Shown one piece after another: positions 50,516-59,524 of a stretch of DNA of 64,000 bases. The notes beneath the pieces were generated by a model. That model was given only the letters and a program-made list of their open reading frames with translations. It did no database searches and was not told where the DNA came from. Both the position numbers and the translations under genes were made by a program. Numbering within the stretch: the first letter of the stretch is position 1; every line of letters starts with the position of its first letter. Origin of the DNA: JBFWNG01 sp050251195 (GTDB taxonomy: Bacteria > Bdellovibrionota_B > Oligoflexia > Oligoflexales > Oligoflexaceae); contig JBFWNG010000001.1 in NCBI GenBank assembly GCA_050251195.1, positions 558,001 to 622,000 on the forward strand, written 5' to 3'.

Positions 50516-52528
50516 TTAAGCGCGCAACGCGAAAAAACGGGCGTCGCGAGGAGAAAGAGGTTGATTTGCAGATGCAAAACTGCCGTTTAAGAGGGGAACC
50601 TGCTGGGCATCGACGAGCCCGGAATCGTTGGCCCCAAAGGCATGGCAGATGGGTGCGAGCTGCGATAGCTGGGGTATCGCTGAAGAAACGCGACTTTGAA
50701 TGAGAGGTGTACGCGCAAACGTACACATTATGTTTGTTACATTTTTGAGCAAGATGCGTGCGATAGAAAGCGCTTTCAAGAATTCAACTATGCTAACGTT
50801 GGCTCTTGAGGCAGGTTCGATTTTGACGGCGAGCAAGCCGTGAGTTCGCTCCTGAACGTCATTGAGGAGCGTCAACCGGTCGATAAATTCGTCCCAGAGA
50901 ATGATACTTTTGCCAACATACGGGGTTTGCAATTCGACCTTGGCGATCGAAGCAATGTCGGTTCCGTGTATCGCGCTATGCATCTCCCGTACTTCCGTGG
51001 GCGTCAAATCTGCTTCGGTTTCGTGAGAGGAACCTTCTATGACCACTGTATTGAGCGCCTTGAGATTGCGTAGGAGCTGTTGGAAAGGCAACTTTTCCCT
51101 TTGAGCCATACTCCAGAGTTCTTTAACACCGAGGAGCGTAAAAGACGTTTCGTTGCCGCTCTTGACCAAATGTTGCATGACGGTGAACACTTTTTCCGCG
51201 GCGAGCGGTGTTGACTTCGATTTGCCAGCGGCGAAATCGATAACAACGGAACAACCTTGCTTGCCTTCGAGTTCTCTTCCCCAGGCGCCCATTAGATCCG
51301 AGAGTTCGTCATAGGGCTTGCGCAATGAATCGGCGTCGACGATGAGTTTTGGACTAAAGAAGGTGGAATCCGAGATGTTATGTCGCTTCTTGATAATTTC
51401 GCCACAATGGCCAAGCTGGAACAAAGTTGCCTTCGATGCCAAAGTTTTCACGTCCGAAGCGGTAAGGTTTGTGCCCTTTTCAACCTTATAAAGGAGCATG
51501 TCCACGTTGCTGTCGGGTTTGAACCGATTCCCGCTTTGCGGGACGCGGAGCGACGTTCTTTGTTGGGCAACGTAGTTGGCTCTTTGAGCAAGATGTTCCA
51601 ATGTCGGTTTGTCAACGGAACGAAAGATCTTAAATCTCGGCACTCGTTGATTTGCCGTTAAGGCACCTTCGAGATCATTAGCTCCCGAACAGATGCCGAT
51701 TTGACAGAAGTCGAGACCAAACCTACCCCAGGGTAATCGAATCATCTGAAAATTATCGAGATAGATCCGGGCCATTGCTATCAGGGAAAGGTCGTCATAG
51801 CCAGGCTCGCGTTTTTGCGTTTGATCGTCGGATAGGCAAAACGGATTGGGCAAGGGGATGAAGCTGACGAAACCGTGAGTCTCATCCTGCAGCTCCCGCA
51901 AAACCTCGAGATGCCGCAGTCTTGCCTTCGGGCCTTCCCCATAGCCGTAGGACATCGTCGCATCCGAAGTCAAGCCGAGTTTATGAGCTTGTCTATGGAT
52001 GTTGAGCCATGTTTTCGACGGCAAGAATCTAGCGCCGAGGTGGTTCCTAAAATTCTTGAAGAAGAGTCCCGCTCCTCGGCCATCGATAGAGTTGACACCT
52101 GCTCTCTGAAGGTCGGTTAAGATATGTTCGACCTGCTTCTTCTCTCGGGCCGCGTATTCAATAATATGCTGCGCACTGAGCGCTCTGATAACTTTTTCGG
52201 GGATGGCCTGCCGAACTTTGGCAATGGATTCCAGCAGAGCTTGAAACGGCAAAGTTTGCGAGTTTGAGGAAACAATTCTAATCTCGGTGGTTTGAGATCC
52301 CATGTGTTTTACGAGTTTGTCTAATGTCTGGTCGAAGTAAGCGGGAAAAGAGTGGAGATCGCCATGAAGCGGCACCATGATTCTTAGGTAACGGTGTTCG
52401 CCAAATGTGACGATTGACCCGTTGAGCTGTAAGTTTCGATTCTCCGCTTCGAACCCCAACCCAACGATGCTGGTACTGCTTTGCAAGTCCAGCCCCTCTC
52501 CGAATGACAAGCGAGCGGTTTCCGTCAT
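50516..52528 (-). CDS. Tandem MqnE/CofH-like protein lacking radical-SAM cysteines
   Basis: 670 residues, two similar domains. Domain 1 (about 1-330): RLSFGEGLDL, TEIRIVSSNSQTLPFQALLE, VIRALSAQHIIEYAAREKK, ATMSYGYGEGPKARLRHLEV, LRELQDETHGFVSFIPLPNP, then DDLSLIAMARIYLDNFQMIR and ICSGANDLEGAL. These follow, step by step, the aminofutalosine synthase/CofH-type radical-SAM family (MqnE, MqnC, CofH). Domain 2 (about 345-640) repeats it more loosely: YKVEKGTNLTASDVKTLASK, KLPFQQLLRNLKALN, NVSIVEFLKALSIARILLKN, HAFGANDSG. The CxxxCxxC iron-sulphur motif expected soon after each domain start is absent in both (EHRYLRIMVPLHG in domain 1). So it is probably not a radical enzyme; it may bind a menaquinone-pathway metabolite or regulate it. 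GGG precedes the ATG by four bases. No other mqn gene is in the window. The 138 bases before HU hold its promoter. Confidence 0.75.
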   Translation of the reverse strand: MTETARLSFGEGLDLQSSTSIVGLGFEAENRNLQLNGSIVTFGEHRYLRIMVPLHGDLHSFPAYFDQTLDKLVKHMGSQTTEIRIVSSNSQTLPFQALLESIAKVRQAIPEKVIRALSAQHIIEYAAREKKQVEHILTDLQRAGVNSIDGRGAGLFFKNFRNHLGARFLPSKTWLNIHRQAHKLGLTSDATMSYGYGEGPKARLRHLEVLRELQDETHGFVSFIPLPNPFCLSDDQTQKREPGYDDLSLIAMARIYLDNFQMIRLPWGRFGLDFCQIGICSGANDLEGALTANQRVPRFKIFRSVDKPTLEHLAQRANYVAQQRTSLRVPQSGNRFKPDSNVDMLLYKVEKGTNLTASDVKTLASKATLFQLGHCGEIIKKRHNISDSTFFSPKLIVDADSLRKPYDELSDLMGAWGRELEGKQGCSVVIDFAAGKSKSTPLAAEKVFTVMQHLVKSGNETSFTLLGVKELWSMAQREKLPFQQLLRNLKALNTVVIEGSSHETEADLTPTEVREMHSAIHGTDIASIAKVELQTPYVGKSIILWDEFIDRLTLLNDVQERTHGLLAVKIEPASRANVSIVEFLKALSIARILLKNVTNIMCTFARTPLIQSRVSSAIPQLSQLAPICHAFGANDSGLVDAQQVPLLNGSFASANQPLSPRDARFFALRA

Positions 52529-52617
52529 GCGCCCTTACCGCGTTATTGGTATGCCAGTACCATATAGCAGATTGGGAAAATATGCCACTGAAATCGCTGA
52601 TACTTGGTTGAAATGAT

Positions 52618-54681
52618 TTAAAAAATCTCGAACTTGCCAAACCGTTCCGGCATGATTTTGTCGTAAACCTTTGGCTGGTGAGTGGAGTCATAAATCTCGG
52701 AATACCGAGTGTAAAACGAATATATCTTCTTGACGTAGAGACGGGTTTCTTTGAAGGTAATGGATTCAACGAACTCGTCCGTGGAACAGCCGCTGCAGCT
52801 TCGCACCCAGGCTTTTACCGAATCCGGTCCGGCGTTATAGGCCGCAAGCGCGAGCGCAAAGTTGCCGTCAAAATAATCGGTGAGCTTTTTGAGATAGTAG
52901 ATGCCATACGCCAAGCTCACTTGAGGATCCTTCAGCTGTAAAGGTGAAAATTCTTGGCCAAGCAGGTTGGCAATTTTTAACCCAGTATAAGGCATGATCT
53001 GCATGAGGCCCGTGGCGCCTACAGAAGAATATGCGTTGACGTTGAAACTGCTTTCTGCCTTGATGACGCTGTAGATTAAGAACGGATCTAAGCCGGCTGC
53101 CTCTGCCAGCGTTTCAACTTCTTCCTGATACATGAGAGGATATTCTAGGCTGCCAATGCGGTCGGGAATTTGCTCGTCTGACACCGTAGGCGTCTCGACT
53201 TCCAACCCTGGGTTTGTAATTTCCATGATTTCGTCGGACTGGAAGTTCGCCGCAATAAGCCGCTGCGCGGGGGCGTAGAGCTGGGCAAGATCGGGATACT
53301 TCGTCGTAATGAGCGTGCTGTAGAAATCTGATCGGCGCTCGCTAAGAATGCTTTTGAAAATCTGGTTTGCCTCGTCGTGCCTTCCCATCCGATCAAGAAT
53401 TCGTCCCTTCCAATATTCTTTGGCTTGCGGGTAGCGAGCATCGAGCGGCTGAACGTAGTTTTTGTTCTCGAGCATCGCAAGAGAAGCGTTCATGTCTCCG
53501 CTTCGATAGGTACTCCAAAAATGCAGCCACGTAAGGTAGCTTCTTTTACTCATTGATGCGGCGTTTTGAAATTTTTGTGCCGCTTCAGCATACTTCTCAT
53601 TGCGAAACAGGTGACGCCCATAGTTTTCCAGATAGTCCGCGTTGCGCCAGCTAAAGTTTTCGCCGAATTGCTCAAAATAGTGGACCGCTTCGTAGTTTCG
53701 GTCGGTTTGGGAATAGAGGTAAGCAAGGGTTCGCACCAGTTTCTTGTGATCGTCGGCACTCAGATTCGCTAAACTCACCTTTCGACTCTCGTCAATCGCA
53801 CGTTCGTAATTGCGCAAGTGGTAGTACGCGAAAACCTTCTTGAGACTGCTGTTATTCATTGTCGATGTTGCAAACGTAAACAAGTTCGCTTGAATGATGT
53901 GGTCCAACTGTTTTTGGAGGAGCTGATCTTCGGAGTCGTAGAAAGAGAGCTTTTTGAGAAGGTTGAAGTTGAACTTGTAAGTGCCGCTATCCGCAACTTT
54001 GACAAGGTTGTCCAGGGCCCAGGTTGAGCCCGACGTCAGAGGGTATTGCGCAACCATGACTTCCAACAATTCCACGAAGGCACTGTGATTAATGAGTTTG
54101 CAGGCCTCTGCTATTTTTAGGTACGTCTCGTCTGTTCTGACAGAGTACGAATACTTAGATGTGAAATTCGTGAAGTAGGATATGAGTTTTGGTCCTTGAA
54201 CTTCATGAATTGCCGAGGGGATGGCTACTTTCCAAACCTGGTATCGAATCTCGTCAGAGACGGCGATTTTGCTATCCAGAAGCGTGGACGTAATAGAAAA
54301 GGCGCGTGCATGTTCGCCTAGGTCGAGATAGTACTTTGCTCGGTAGAGATCAAGTAGGTACTGCGTCACGCTCGAAACAAGAGCTGGGTTTTCCAACCTT
54401 TTGGCTTCGCTGTCGGCGATGGCAAAGTATTGGAGTGCCAGATTGCGGTTGACCGCCCAGTACTTCAATGCCAGGTGCAGATTGGATTTGACTGTGTCGA
54501 CATCGGTCTGCCCCGTGCCCAGAAGATCTGAGAACAGCTTTTCTTCGCTATTCTTATTATGTTCGTAATAGCTTTCGATATAGACTCGGAACTTGTCCTC
54601 AAGATGAACTTCGTCGGCAAACACCGTCGGGTGGACCGCAGTGATCAATGCTACAACTAGTCGCCAGGTGTTTTTCTTCAT
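52618..54681 (-). CDS. Soluble lytic murein transglycosylase (Slt70-like)
   Basis: 687 residues from ATG 54681 (the frame opens at 54753 without a signal). Signal peptide LVVALITAVHPTVFA. Residues about 30-490 are a long TPR-like superhelix (YAEAAQKFQNAASMSKRSYL). Residues about 525-670 are the SLT domain: IYSVIKAESSFNVNAYSSVG (catalytic Glu), ATGLMQIMPYTGLKIA and FALALAAYNAGPDSVKAWVR. It cleaves murein glycan strands in the periplasm and forms 1,6-anhydro ends. It is a plausible cell-wall remodelling enzyme. The start has only a weak ribosome binding site. Confidence 0.85.
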   Translation of the reverse strand: MKKNTWRLVVALITAVHPTVFADEVHLEDKFRVYIESYYEHNKNSEEKLFSDLLGTGQTDVDTVKSNLHLALKYWAVNRNLALQYFAIADSEAKRLENPALVSSVTQYLLDLYRAKYYLDLGEHARAFSITSTLLDSKIAVSDEIRYQVWKVAIPSAIHEVQGPKLISYFTNFTSKYSYSVRTDETYLKIAEACKLINHSAFVELLEVMVAQYPLTSGSTWALDNLVKVADSGTYKFNFNLLKKLSFYDSEDQLLQKQLDHIIQANLFTFATSTMNNSSLKKVFAYYHLRNYERAIDESRKVSLANLSADDHKKLVRTLAYLYSQTDRNYEAVHYFEQFGENFSWRNADYLENYGRHLFRNEKYAEAAQKFQNAASMSKRSYLTWLHFWSTYRSGDMNASLAMLENKNYVQPLDARYPQAKEYWKGRILDRMGRHDEANQIFKSILSERRSDFYSTLITTKYPDLAQLYAPAQRLIAANFQSDEIMEITNPGLEVETPTVSDEQIPDRIGSLEYPLMYQEEVETLAEAAGLDPFLIYSVIKAESSFNVNAYSSVGATGLMQIMPYTGLKIANLLGQEFSPLQLKDPQVSLAYGIYYLKKLTDYFDGNFALALAAYNAGPDSVKAWVRSCSGCSTDEFVESITFKETRLYVKKIYSFYTRYSEIYDSTHQPKVYDKIMPERFGKFEIF

Positions 54682-54911
54682 TCCAAGGTTCCGGCTAGGA
54701 TGAAATATTGGGTATATTCTCGCATGGAGGCCCGTCACTTTGCTTATCGGCATGGCGGACCTAAATCTTTAAGGATTTCCATAGATTTTGATTACTTTAA
54801 TGATAGCAGAATCTTGCTAAGACCGCCTAGGGCGTATTCGTCGTCGAATGGCTTGTGATTTTGGTGGATTTTGGGCAAAATGCCTGTGGTTTTGAGGAGG
54901 TAAGTGCGCTT

Positions 54912-55700
54912 TTGGAAATACAACTTGTTTACAACGATAATTCCCTTCGAAATTACTCCTATCTCATAATCTCGGATCGCGACGCCATCTGCGTCGATCC
55001 TTTTGATCCAGGCAAAATCGAAGCTGCTCTCGATCGAGGCGGTTACAGGCTAATCGCCATAATTAACACCCACGAGCATTTCGACCATATTCGAGGTAAT
55101 GAAGTCCTCGCAAGCCGTGCCAAAGAAGGGGTCTGGGCCTACAAGGGCGCAAGGGGGGCCATAGGAACCATGTCGAGAGGATTGCGTGACGAAGAGATCG
55201 TCAATTTCGGTCCTAGCGGTGAGTTCCTTCGTGTTATTCACACGCCGGGTCACACCATGGGGCATATTTGTCTGTTGCTTCATAAAGAATCTCGAGCCTT
55301 CGGGATTATGACAGGCGATACGATTTTCAACTGCGGGGTGGGCAATTGCCGAAGCGGCGATCCGCACATATTGTTCCGAACGGTGGAGAAGTTGTCGGCA
55401 ATGTTGGGCGACGAGATTATCGTATACCCTGGCCATGATTATACGGAAAACAACCTGCGCTTTACCTTGAGCATTCAGCCAGACAACGACGACGCGCGTC
55501 GGCTCGAGTCACGTCTCAACACGGAATTCAGAGAGCGGCATTTTATCGGCACTATGAGGGACGAGCGTCAGGCAAATCTTTTTTTTATGATTGGACAACC
55601 CAAACTGGTTGACCGTCTCAAGAAGCTATATCCAGATGAAAGCCTTGAGACTCCCGAGGATGTTTTTTTGTTATTGCGTTCCTTACGCGATAAATGGTGA
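54912..55700 (+). CDS. Metallo-beta-lactamase-fold hydrolase (GloB-like)
   Basis: 262 residues from TTG 54912, with GAGGAGG eleven bases upstream; a GTG at 54855 gives 281 residues. The zinc motif INTHEHFDHIRGN, HTPGHTMGHICLL, GIMTGDTIFNCGVGNCRSGD and VYPGHDYTENNLRF are in the order and spacing of glyoxalase II (hydroxyacylglutathione hydrolase) and persulphide dioxygenases; the C-terminal helices after NLRF are present. The substrate could be S-D-lactoylglutathione or a related thioester. 36 bases precede bcp. Confidence 0.82.
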   Translation: MEIQLVYNDNSLRNYSYLIISDRDAICVDPFDPGKIEAALDRGGYRLIAIINTHEHFDHIRGNEVLASRAKEGVWAYKGARGAIGTMSRGLRDEEIVNFGPSGEFLRVIHTPGHTMGHICLLLHKESRAFGIMTGDTIFNCGVGNCRSGDPHILFRTVEKLSAMLGDEIIVYPGHDYTENNLRFTLSIQPDNDDARRLESRLNTEFRERHFIGTMRDERQANLFFMIGQPKLVDRLKKLYPDESLETPEDVFLLLRSLRDKW

Positions 55701-55736
55701 TCAATATTTGGAATGTATTATGAGAAAGGTATGCGC

Positions 55737-56228
55737 ATGAGTTCGAAGACTAACTTTCCCAAGGTAGGCAATTTGGCGCCTCAGTTTTCTTTGCAAGACC
55801 AAAACGACGAAACTGTGAGCCTAAAAGACTTCAAGGGCAAATCGCCTGTCCTCGTTTATTTCTATCCCAAAGCGATGACGCCCGGATGCACTGTCCAAGC
55901 GTGCTCTATCCGAGACAGCTTTGCGGCTTTCAAAAAAGCTAAAGTTGCTGTTGTGGGCGTCAGCATAGACACTCCCGACCGTCTCAAGAAGTTCGAAGAA
56001 AAGGAAGACCTAAACTTTACGTTGCTCTCAGACGCTGACCACGCTGTTTCGGAAAAGTATGGTGTTTGGCAGAAGAAAAAGAACTACGGCAAAGAATATC
56101 TTGGAATTGTTAGAACGAGTTTTCTTGTCGGCAAAGACGGCAAACTCTTGCACGTTTTCGAAAACGTGAAGACTAAAACCCACCATCAGGATGTTCTCGA
56201 TTACGTCCGTGAATCGAAGGATGCTTAA
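55737..56228 (+). CDS. bcp: Thioredoxin-dependent thiol peroxidase (Bcp/PrxQ)
   Basis: 163 residues from ATG 55737 (AAAGG eight bases upstream; nearby in-frame ATGs at 55713 and 55731). VGNLAPQFSLQDQNDETVSL, VYFYPKAMTPGCTVQACSIR, with the peroxidatic Cys and a resolving Cys five residues on, and VVGVSIDTPDRLKKF. It reduces hydrogen and organic peroxides in the cytoplasm. The 3' end overlaps the convergent S9-like gene by 56 bases, so the two transcripts are complementary there. Confidence 0.9.
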   Translation: MSSKTNFPKVGNLAPQFSLQDQNDETVSLKDFKGKSPVLVYFYPKAMTPGCTVQACSIRDSFAAFKKAKVAVVGVSIDTPDRLKKFEEKEDLNFTLLSDADHAVSEKYGVWQKKKNYGKEYLGIVRTSFLVGKDGKLLHVFENVKTKTHHQDVLDYVRESKDA

Positions 56229-57942
56229 ATAAGCGCTTCCTCAGAAAAGATACAACCATCTCGTAATACACTTCGTAGGTCTGCCGGTGTTGCCATCGGT
56301 GACCTTCGTCGTCAAAGACTTTGAATTCGACAGCGTTTTGCGTCTGCAGGGTGTCAACAAGTTCTTGCGTATCGCTCAACTTGGCGCGCGTATCCTTTGC
56401 GCCCTGAAAGATCAAGAACGAGCACGAGGATTTTTGTCGGGTTTTCCGCAGTTCTCCGACGGTCCGGTCGCCAAGAAGAAAGCGCATCATTGGCTCCCTT
56501 GGATTGGGCGAAAAAGTAGGATAGACAAGGACAGCCACATTGAAGAGGGACGGATATTTTTGTACTGTATGCAAGGCGGTCATCGCGGCAACATCGCCGC
56601 CCCAGATTGCGCAGCGCTCAACGTCGACATGAGGCAATGTTGTAAGAACGCCAAAGGCGCCGGCGATATCGTCCGTTGCCTTGCCGATCCATTCTCCGCG
56701 AAGGCTCTCTGAGTAAGCACGGCCGTATCCTGCACTCCCGCGATAATTGACGTAAAGTACTGTAAAACCCAAGGAGCAAAGATAACGCGCTTTAAGGGGC
56801 CATGAGATATTGTGGCGAGCAAACGGGTCGGAATGTATCAGAACGATCAGAGGCTTCTTGTCGGGAATACGTGTGAGATGATAGAGCGTACCACAGACCT
56901 TGGTACCGTCCTTGCTGTACCAGAAAAGCCTGTCGACGGACAGGTCGGTATGCTTGTCGAGTTCGAGAATGTGGGCGTTTGGATTGATCTTTGATCCTCC
57001 TGCCACGAGGTGCGGTGGCAGGTTGGGTGATTCCGCCACGTAGGCAACGCCCGGTCCAGATTTGTTGGCTTGGAGGTGGGTGAAGGATGTGAGATCCTTC
57101 GCTCCGCTCAGGATGACGTGAGCTGCGCTCGGACTCCCGTCATCCTGAGCGGAGCGAAGGATCTCACCCAACCTCTCCTCATACTCATCGCGCAAAACGA
57201 CATGAACCGTTCCTTCTCCGTCTATGGCATAGTCTTTGACATTCTGACATTCCGTAAACCTCGGCATCGGATGGCCGAGGGTAGAAGACCATTCGTACAA
57301 TTGAGGGAAGCCGCTCGCGTCTGAAATAAAGAAAAGGCTATCGCCGGAAGCGTCAAACATCGGCTTTCGCAGTTGGTCTTTGCCTAGCGGAGCAACGACG
57401 GTGGTGTTCTCTATCTGCCACGCGTTATTTCGAGTCATCACGACGAGCGTTGTTTCGTCGAAGGGCTGACTTGGAAATTTTCGTTCCATGACGGCGATAT
57501 ACTTGTTCGAAAAAGATGCCTCGTCCACGTGGTTCTTCGTGTTATAGAAGCATCGCATTGCGGATTCGTTTTCGATAACGTGCAAGCTCGATCCGCCGTT
57601 CCCTTCCGCGATGCCGACCACAATACTTGTTTTACTCAAGGCGACAAGAAGATAGGCGTTCGAGGGAGCTTCGTATCCTGTTGTTCGCGTTTCGCCCGTC
57701 ACAACGTCAATGTTTCGAAATTTATTGTCAGAGCCGACGAACCAAACCGAGCCGTCCGACGAGCTTGACCACAAACGGAAATCAGCCTGGCTAAGGCGCA
57801 GGAGCGGTTGAGCTTCATCAAACCTACGAATTTCGATATGGCAGCGCGTTTTAGCGATGTATCCGGCGATCCGGACTTTTGTCCAAACTATCTGGATAAC
57901 GTCCGATCGATCTAGAATGTACTCGAGGTAGCGGTCTGTCAT
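56173..57942 (-). CDS. S9-family prolyl oligopeptidase homologue with lost nucleophile
   Basis: 589 residues. Residues about 1-340 are a beta-propeller-like region (SDASGFPQLYEWSS). Residues about 345-580 are the S9 alpha/beta-hydrolase: YSKDGTKVCGTLYHLTR, LGFTVLYVNYRGSAGYGRAY, CAIWGGDVAAMTALHTV, FQGAKDTRA (Asp517) and FDDEGHRWQHRQT (His548). The expected GGSYGG nucleophile elbow is GGDVAA, with Asp450 in place of Ser, so normal peptidase activity is unlikely. A pair of dispersed repeats lies in frame between propeller and hydrolase (57091-57165), read as EILRSAQDD and VILSGAKDL. The start overlaps the hybrid kinase stop (ATGA). Confidence 0.78.
   Translation of the reverse strand: MTDRYLEYILDRSDVIQIVWTKVRIAGYIAKTRCHIEIRRFDEAQPLLRLSQADFRLWSSSSDGSVWFVGSDNKFRNIDVVTGETRTTGYEAPSNAYLLVALSKTSIVVGIAEGNGGSSLHVIENESAMRCFYNTKNHVDEASFSNKYIAVMERKFPSQPFDETTLVVMTRNNAWQIENTTVVAPLGKDQLRKPMFDASGDSLFFISDASGFPQLYEWSSTLGHPMPRFTECQNVKDYAIDGEGTVHVVLRDEYEERLGEILRSAQDDGSPSAAHVILSGAKDLTSFTHLQANKSGPGVAYVAESPNLPPHLVAGGSKINPNAHILELDKHTDLSVDRLFWYSKDGTKVCGTLYHLTRIPDKKPLIVLIHSDPFARHNISWPLKARYLCSLGFTVLYVNYRGSAGYGRAYSESLRGEWIGKATDDIAGAFGVLTTLPHVDVERCAIWGGDVAAMTALHTVQKYPSLFNVAVLVYPTFSPNPREPMMRFLLGDRTVGELRKTRQKSSCSFLIFQGAKDTRAKLSDTQELVDTLQTQNAVEFKVFDDEGHRWQHRQTYEVYYEMVVSFLRKRLFKHPSIHGRNREHPDGGF
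57091..57165. repeat. Inverted pair of dispersed repeats inside the S9-like gene
   Basis: 57091-57118 is GAGATCCTTCGCTCCGCTCA plus GGATGACG, and 57138-57165 is its inverted copy (CGTCATCCTGAGCGGAGCGA plus AGGATCTC). The two arms are perfectly complementary across 28 bases with a 19-base spacer, so they can form a very strong hairpin. Both are translated in frame without a stop. Confidence 0.85.
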
Positions 57943-59438
57943 CGCTTCCAGTTGTTGCCCGCGGTGAAAATATCGGCGAGTTGGCGTCTCTCCAGAGGTT
58001 TGGGCAAGAAACCCGCCGCGCTCGATTCTTGAGCAATGCGTTCGCCGTCCTTTCTGCTAAACTTGCCGCTGAATAGGAAAACGGGAACCTCTTTGTCAGT
58101 CTGTCGAATCTCTGCTAGAAGTGCCATTCCGTCCATCCCGGGCATTTTGACGTCGGTAATGACGATATCGGGTTTAAATTTCTTGAAGCATTGAAGCGCG
58201 ACGACTCCATTTCCAGCCGTCATAATGGAATGGCCAAGGCTAGTCAATTCTTTTGCGAGGTAATGCAGAATTTCGGGGTCGTCGTCGACGACCAACACCG
58301 AATAAGTTTGATTAGACGCTAGCGGTGTCGTTGCCTTTGCTGCGGGGATAGCATGGGGAAGGACAAGCATAAAGGTGCTTCCGGAAGCTCCCTCATTGTT
58401 TGTTACCTCGACCCGACCGCCGTGCGCTTCCGCAAATTTCGACGCTATGGTTAGGCCAAGGCCAACGCCTGACACAGACGAACCGGTGTTGACCTGGTAA
58501 AAACTGGCGAAAATGTCCTCCAGTTGATTCTCTGGGATGCCGATGCCTTGGTCGCTAATGACGATCCTGAGCCAAGAGTCGTTCTCCCGGCCCTCGAATC
58601 TGGTTGTCAGCCGAATGGTGTCACCGGGATTGCCGTATTTAACTGCGTTCTCAACAATATTGGCGAGGCAGCGCGATAAAGCTTGGTGGTTCATAAGGAC
58701 TTGTCCATCGACAATGTCACTGGTAGCGAAATTTATATTCCTCACAGCGCAGACGTCGCGAAACGTCGGAGTTAGGTCGGAAACGAACTTCCGAATATTG
58801 TGTCTTGTGAATGGGAGGTGGTTCTTGGGGAACTTTGCTTTCGTCATGAGGAGAATATCTTCGGCCATGGCCAAAAGGCGATTCGTATGCGAGGACACTT
58901 TCGCTAGCATCCCTCTATTGTCTGCGTCGAGAGTTCTCGATTTTTCCATTTTTTGCACAGCATAGCTCAGAACAGTAAGCGGTTCTTTGATATCGTGGAT
59001 GACGAACGTGAAATATTCTTCCTGCTCCTTAAGCAGCTTTTCGGTTTGAGATTGGTCTTGTCCCGCCAAATAAACCAAAATATCGAGCGCGAAAACGATC
59101 CCGCTCTTACCATTTTCACCTCGCACAAGAACGCAGTGAAGGTTTTTGCTCACCATCTGCTTTTGAACGTCGCTGATCGACGCATTAGCTTTAACGGTGA
59201 CCAGAGGTAGAGGGCCCATTTCAAGGATGGGAATCTTCGCCTTCATGGCACTCTTGGCGATCTGCGAAGACAGCAGAATATGGGTGATTTTTTGATTTTC
59301 GTCGAATAGAAGGATCCCGTCCTTCCTTTTCAGGTGGAGAAAATCAATTTGAGAGCTATCAATAGTTGTTGGGTATTGGATATATCTGTCTAATAACTTT
59401 GACGGCACATGGCCAATCCAAAGGCTTGATGCGGTCAA
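57939..59438 (-). CDS. Hybrid histidine kinase with CBS-like sensor and receiver
   Basis: 499 residues from TTG 59438, with GAGG six bases upstream. Residues about 10-130 look like a CBS pair (HILLSSQIAKSAMKAKIP, VTVKANASISDVQKQMVSKN). The HisKA box is FTFVIHDIKEPLTVLSY (phospho-His about 148), the ATPase has NIVENAVKYG, DQGIGIPENQLE and GVGLGLTIASKFAE, and the C-terminal receiver has LVVDDDPEILHYL and IVITDVKMPGMDGMALL (Asp about 429). It is downstream of a response regulator and overlaps the S9-like gene. Cytoplasmic sensor, no membrane segment; a nucleotide ligand at the CBS pair is plausible. Confidence 0.85.
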   Translation of the reverse strand: MTASSLWIGHVPSKLLDRYIQYPTTIDSSQIDFLHLKRKDGILLFDENQKITHILLSSQIAKSAMKAKIPILEMGPLPLVTVKANASISDVQKQMVSKNLHCVLVRGENGKSGIVFALDILVYLAGQDQSQTEKLLKEQEEYFTFVIHDIKEPLTVLSYAVQKMEKSRTLDADNRGMLAKVSSHTNRLLAMAEDILLMTKAKFPKNHLPFTRHNIRKFVSDLTPTFRDVCAVRNINFATSDIVDGQVLMNHQALSRCLANIVENAVKYGNPGDTIRLTTRFEGRENDSWLRIVISDQGIGIPENQLEDIFASFYQVNTGSSVSGVGLGLTIASKFAEAHGGRVEVTNNEGASGSTFMLVLPHAIPAAKATTPLASNQTYSVLVVDDDPEILHYLAKELTSLGHSIMTAGNGVVALQCFKKFKPDIVITDVKMPGMDGMALLAEIRQTDKEVPVFLFSGKFSRKDGERIAQESSAAGFLPKPLERRQLADIFTAGNNWKR

Positions 59439-59524
59439 GATCTACCTCTTATTATGCGGCGCGAAGGCAAAAGTACATTTGCGACTATTATAGTCGATCT
59501 GTTGGAAATTGCAGCGTTTTTTAT

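Noticed and set aside
50516..52528. Annotation as an active MqnE or MqnC enzyme
   Set aside because: Neither domain has the CxxxCxxC motif needed for the iron-sulphur cluster.
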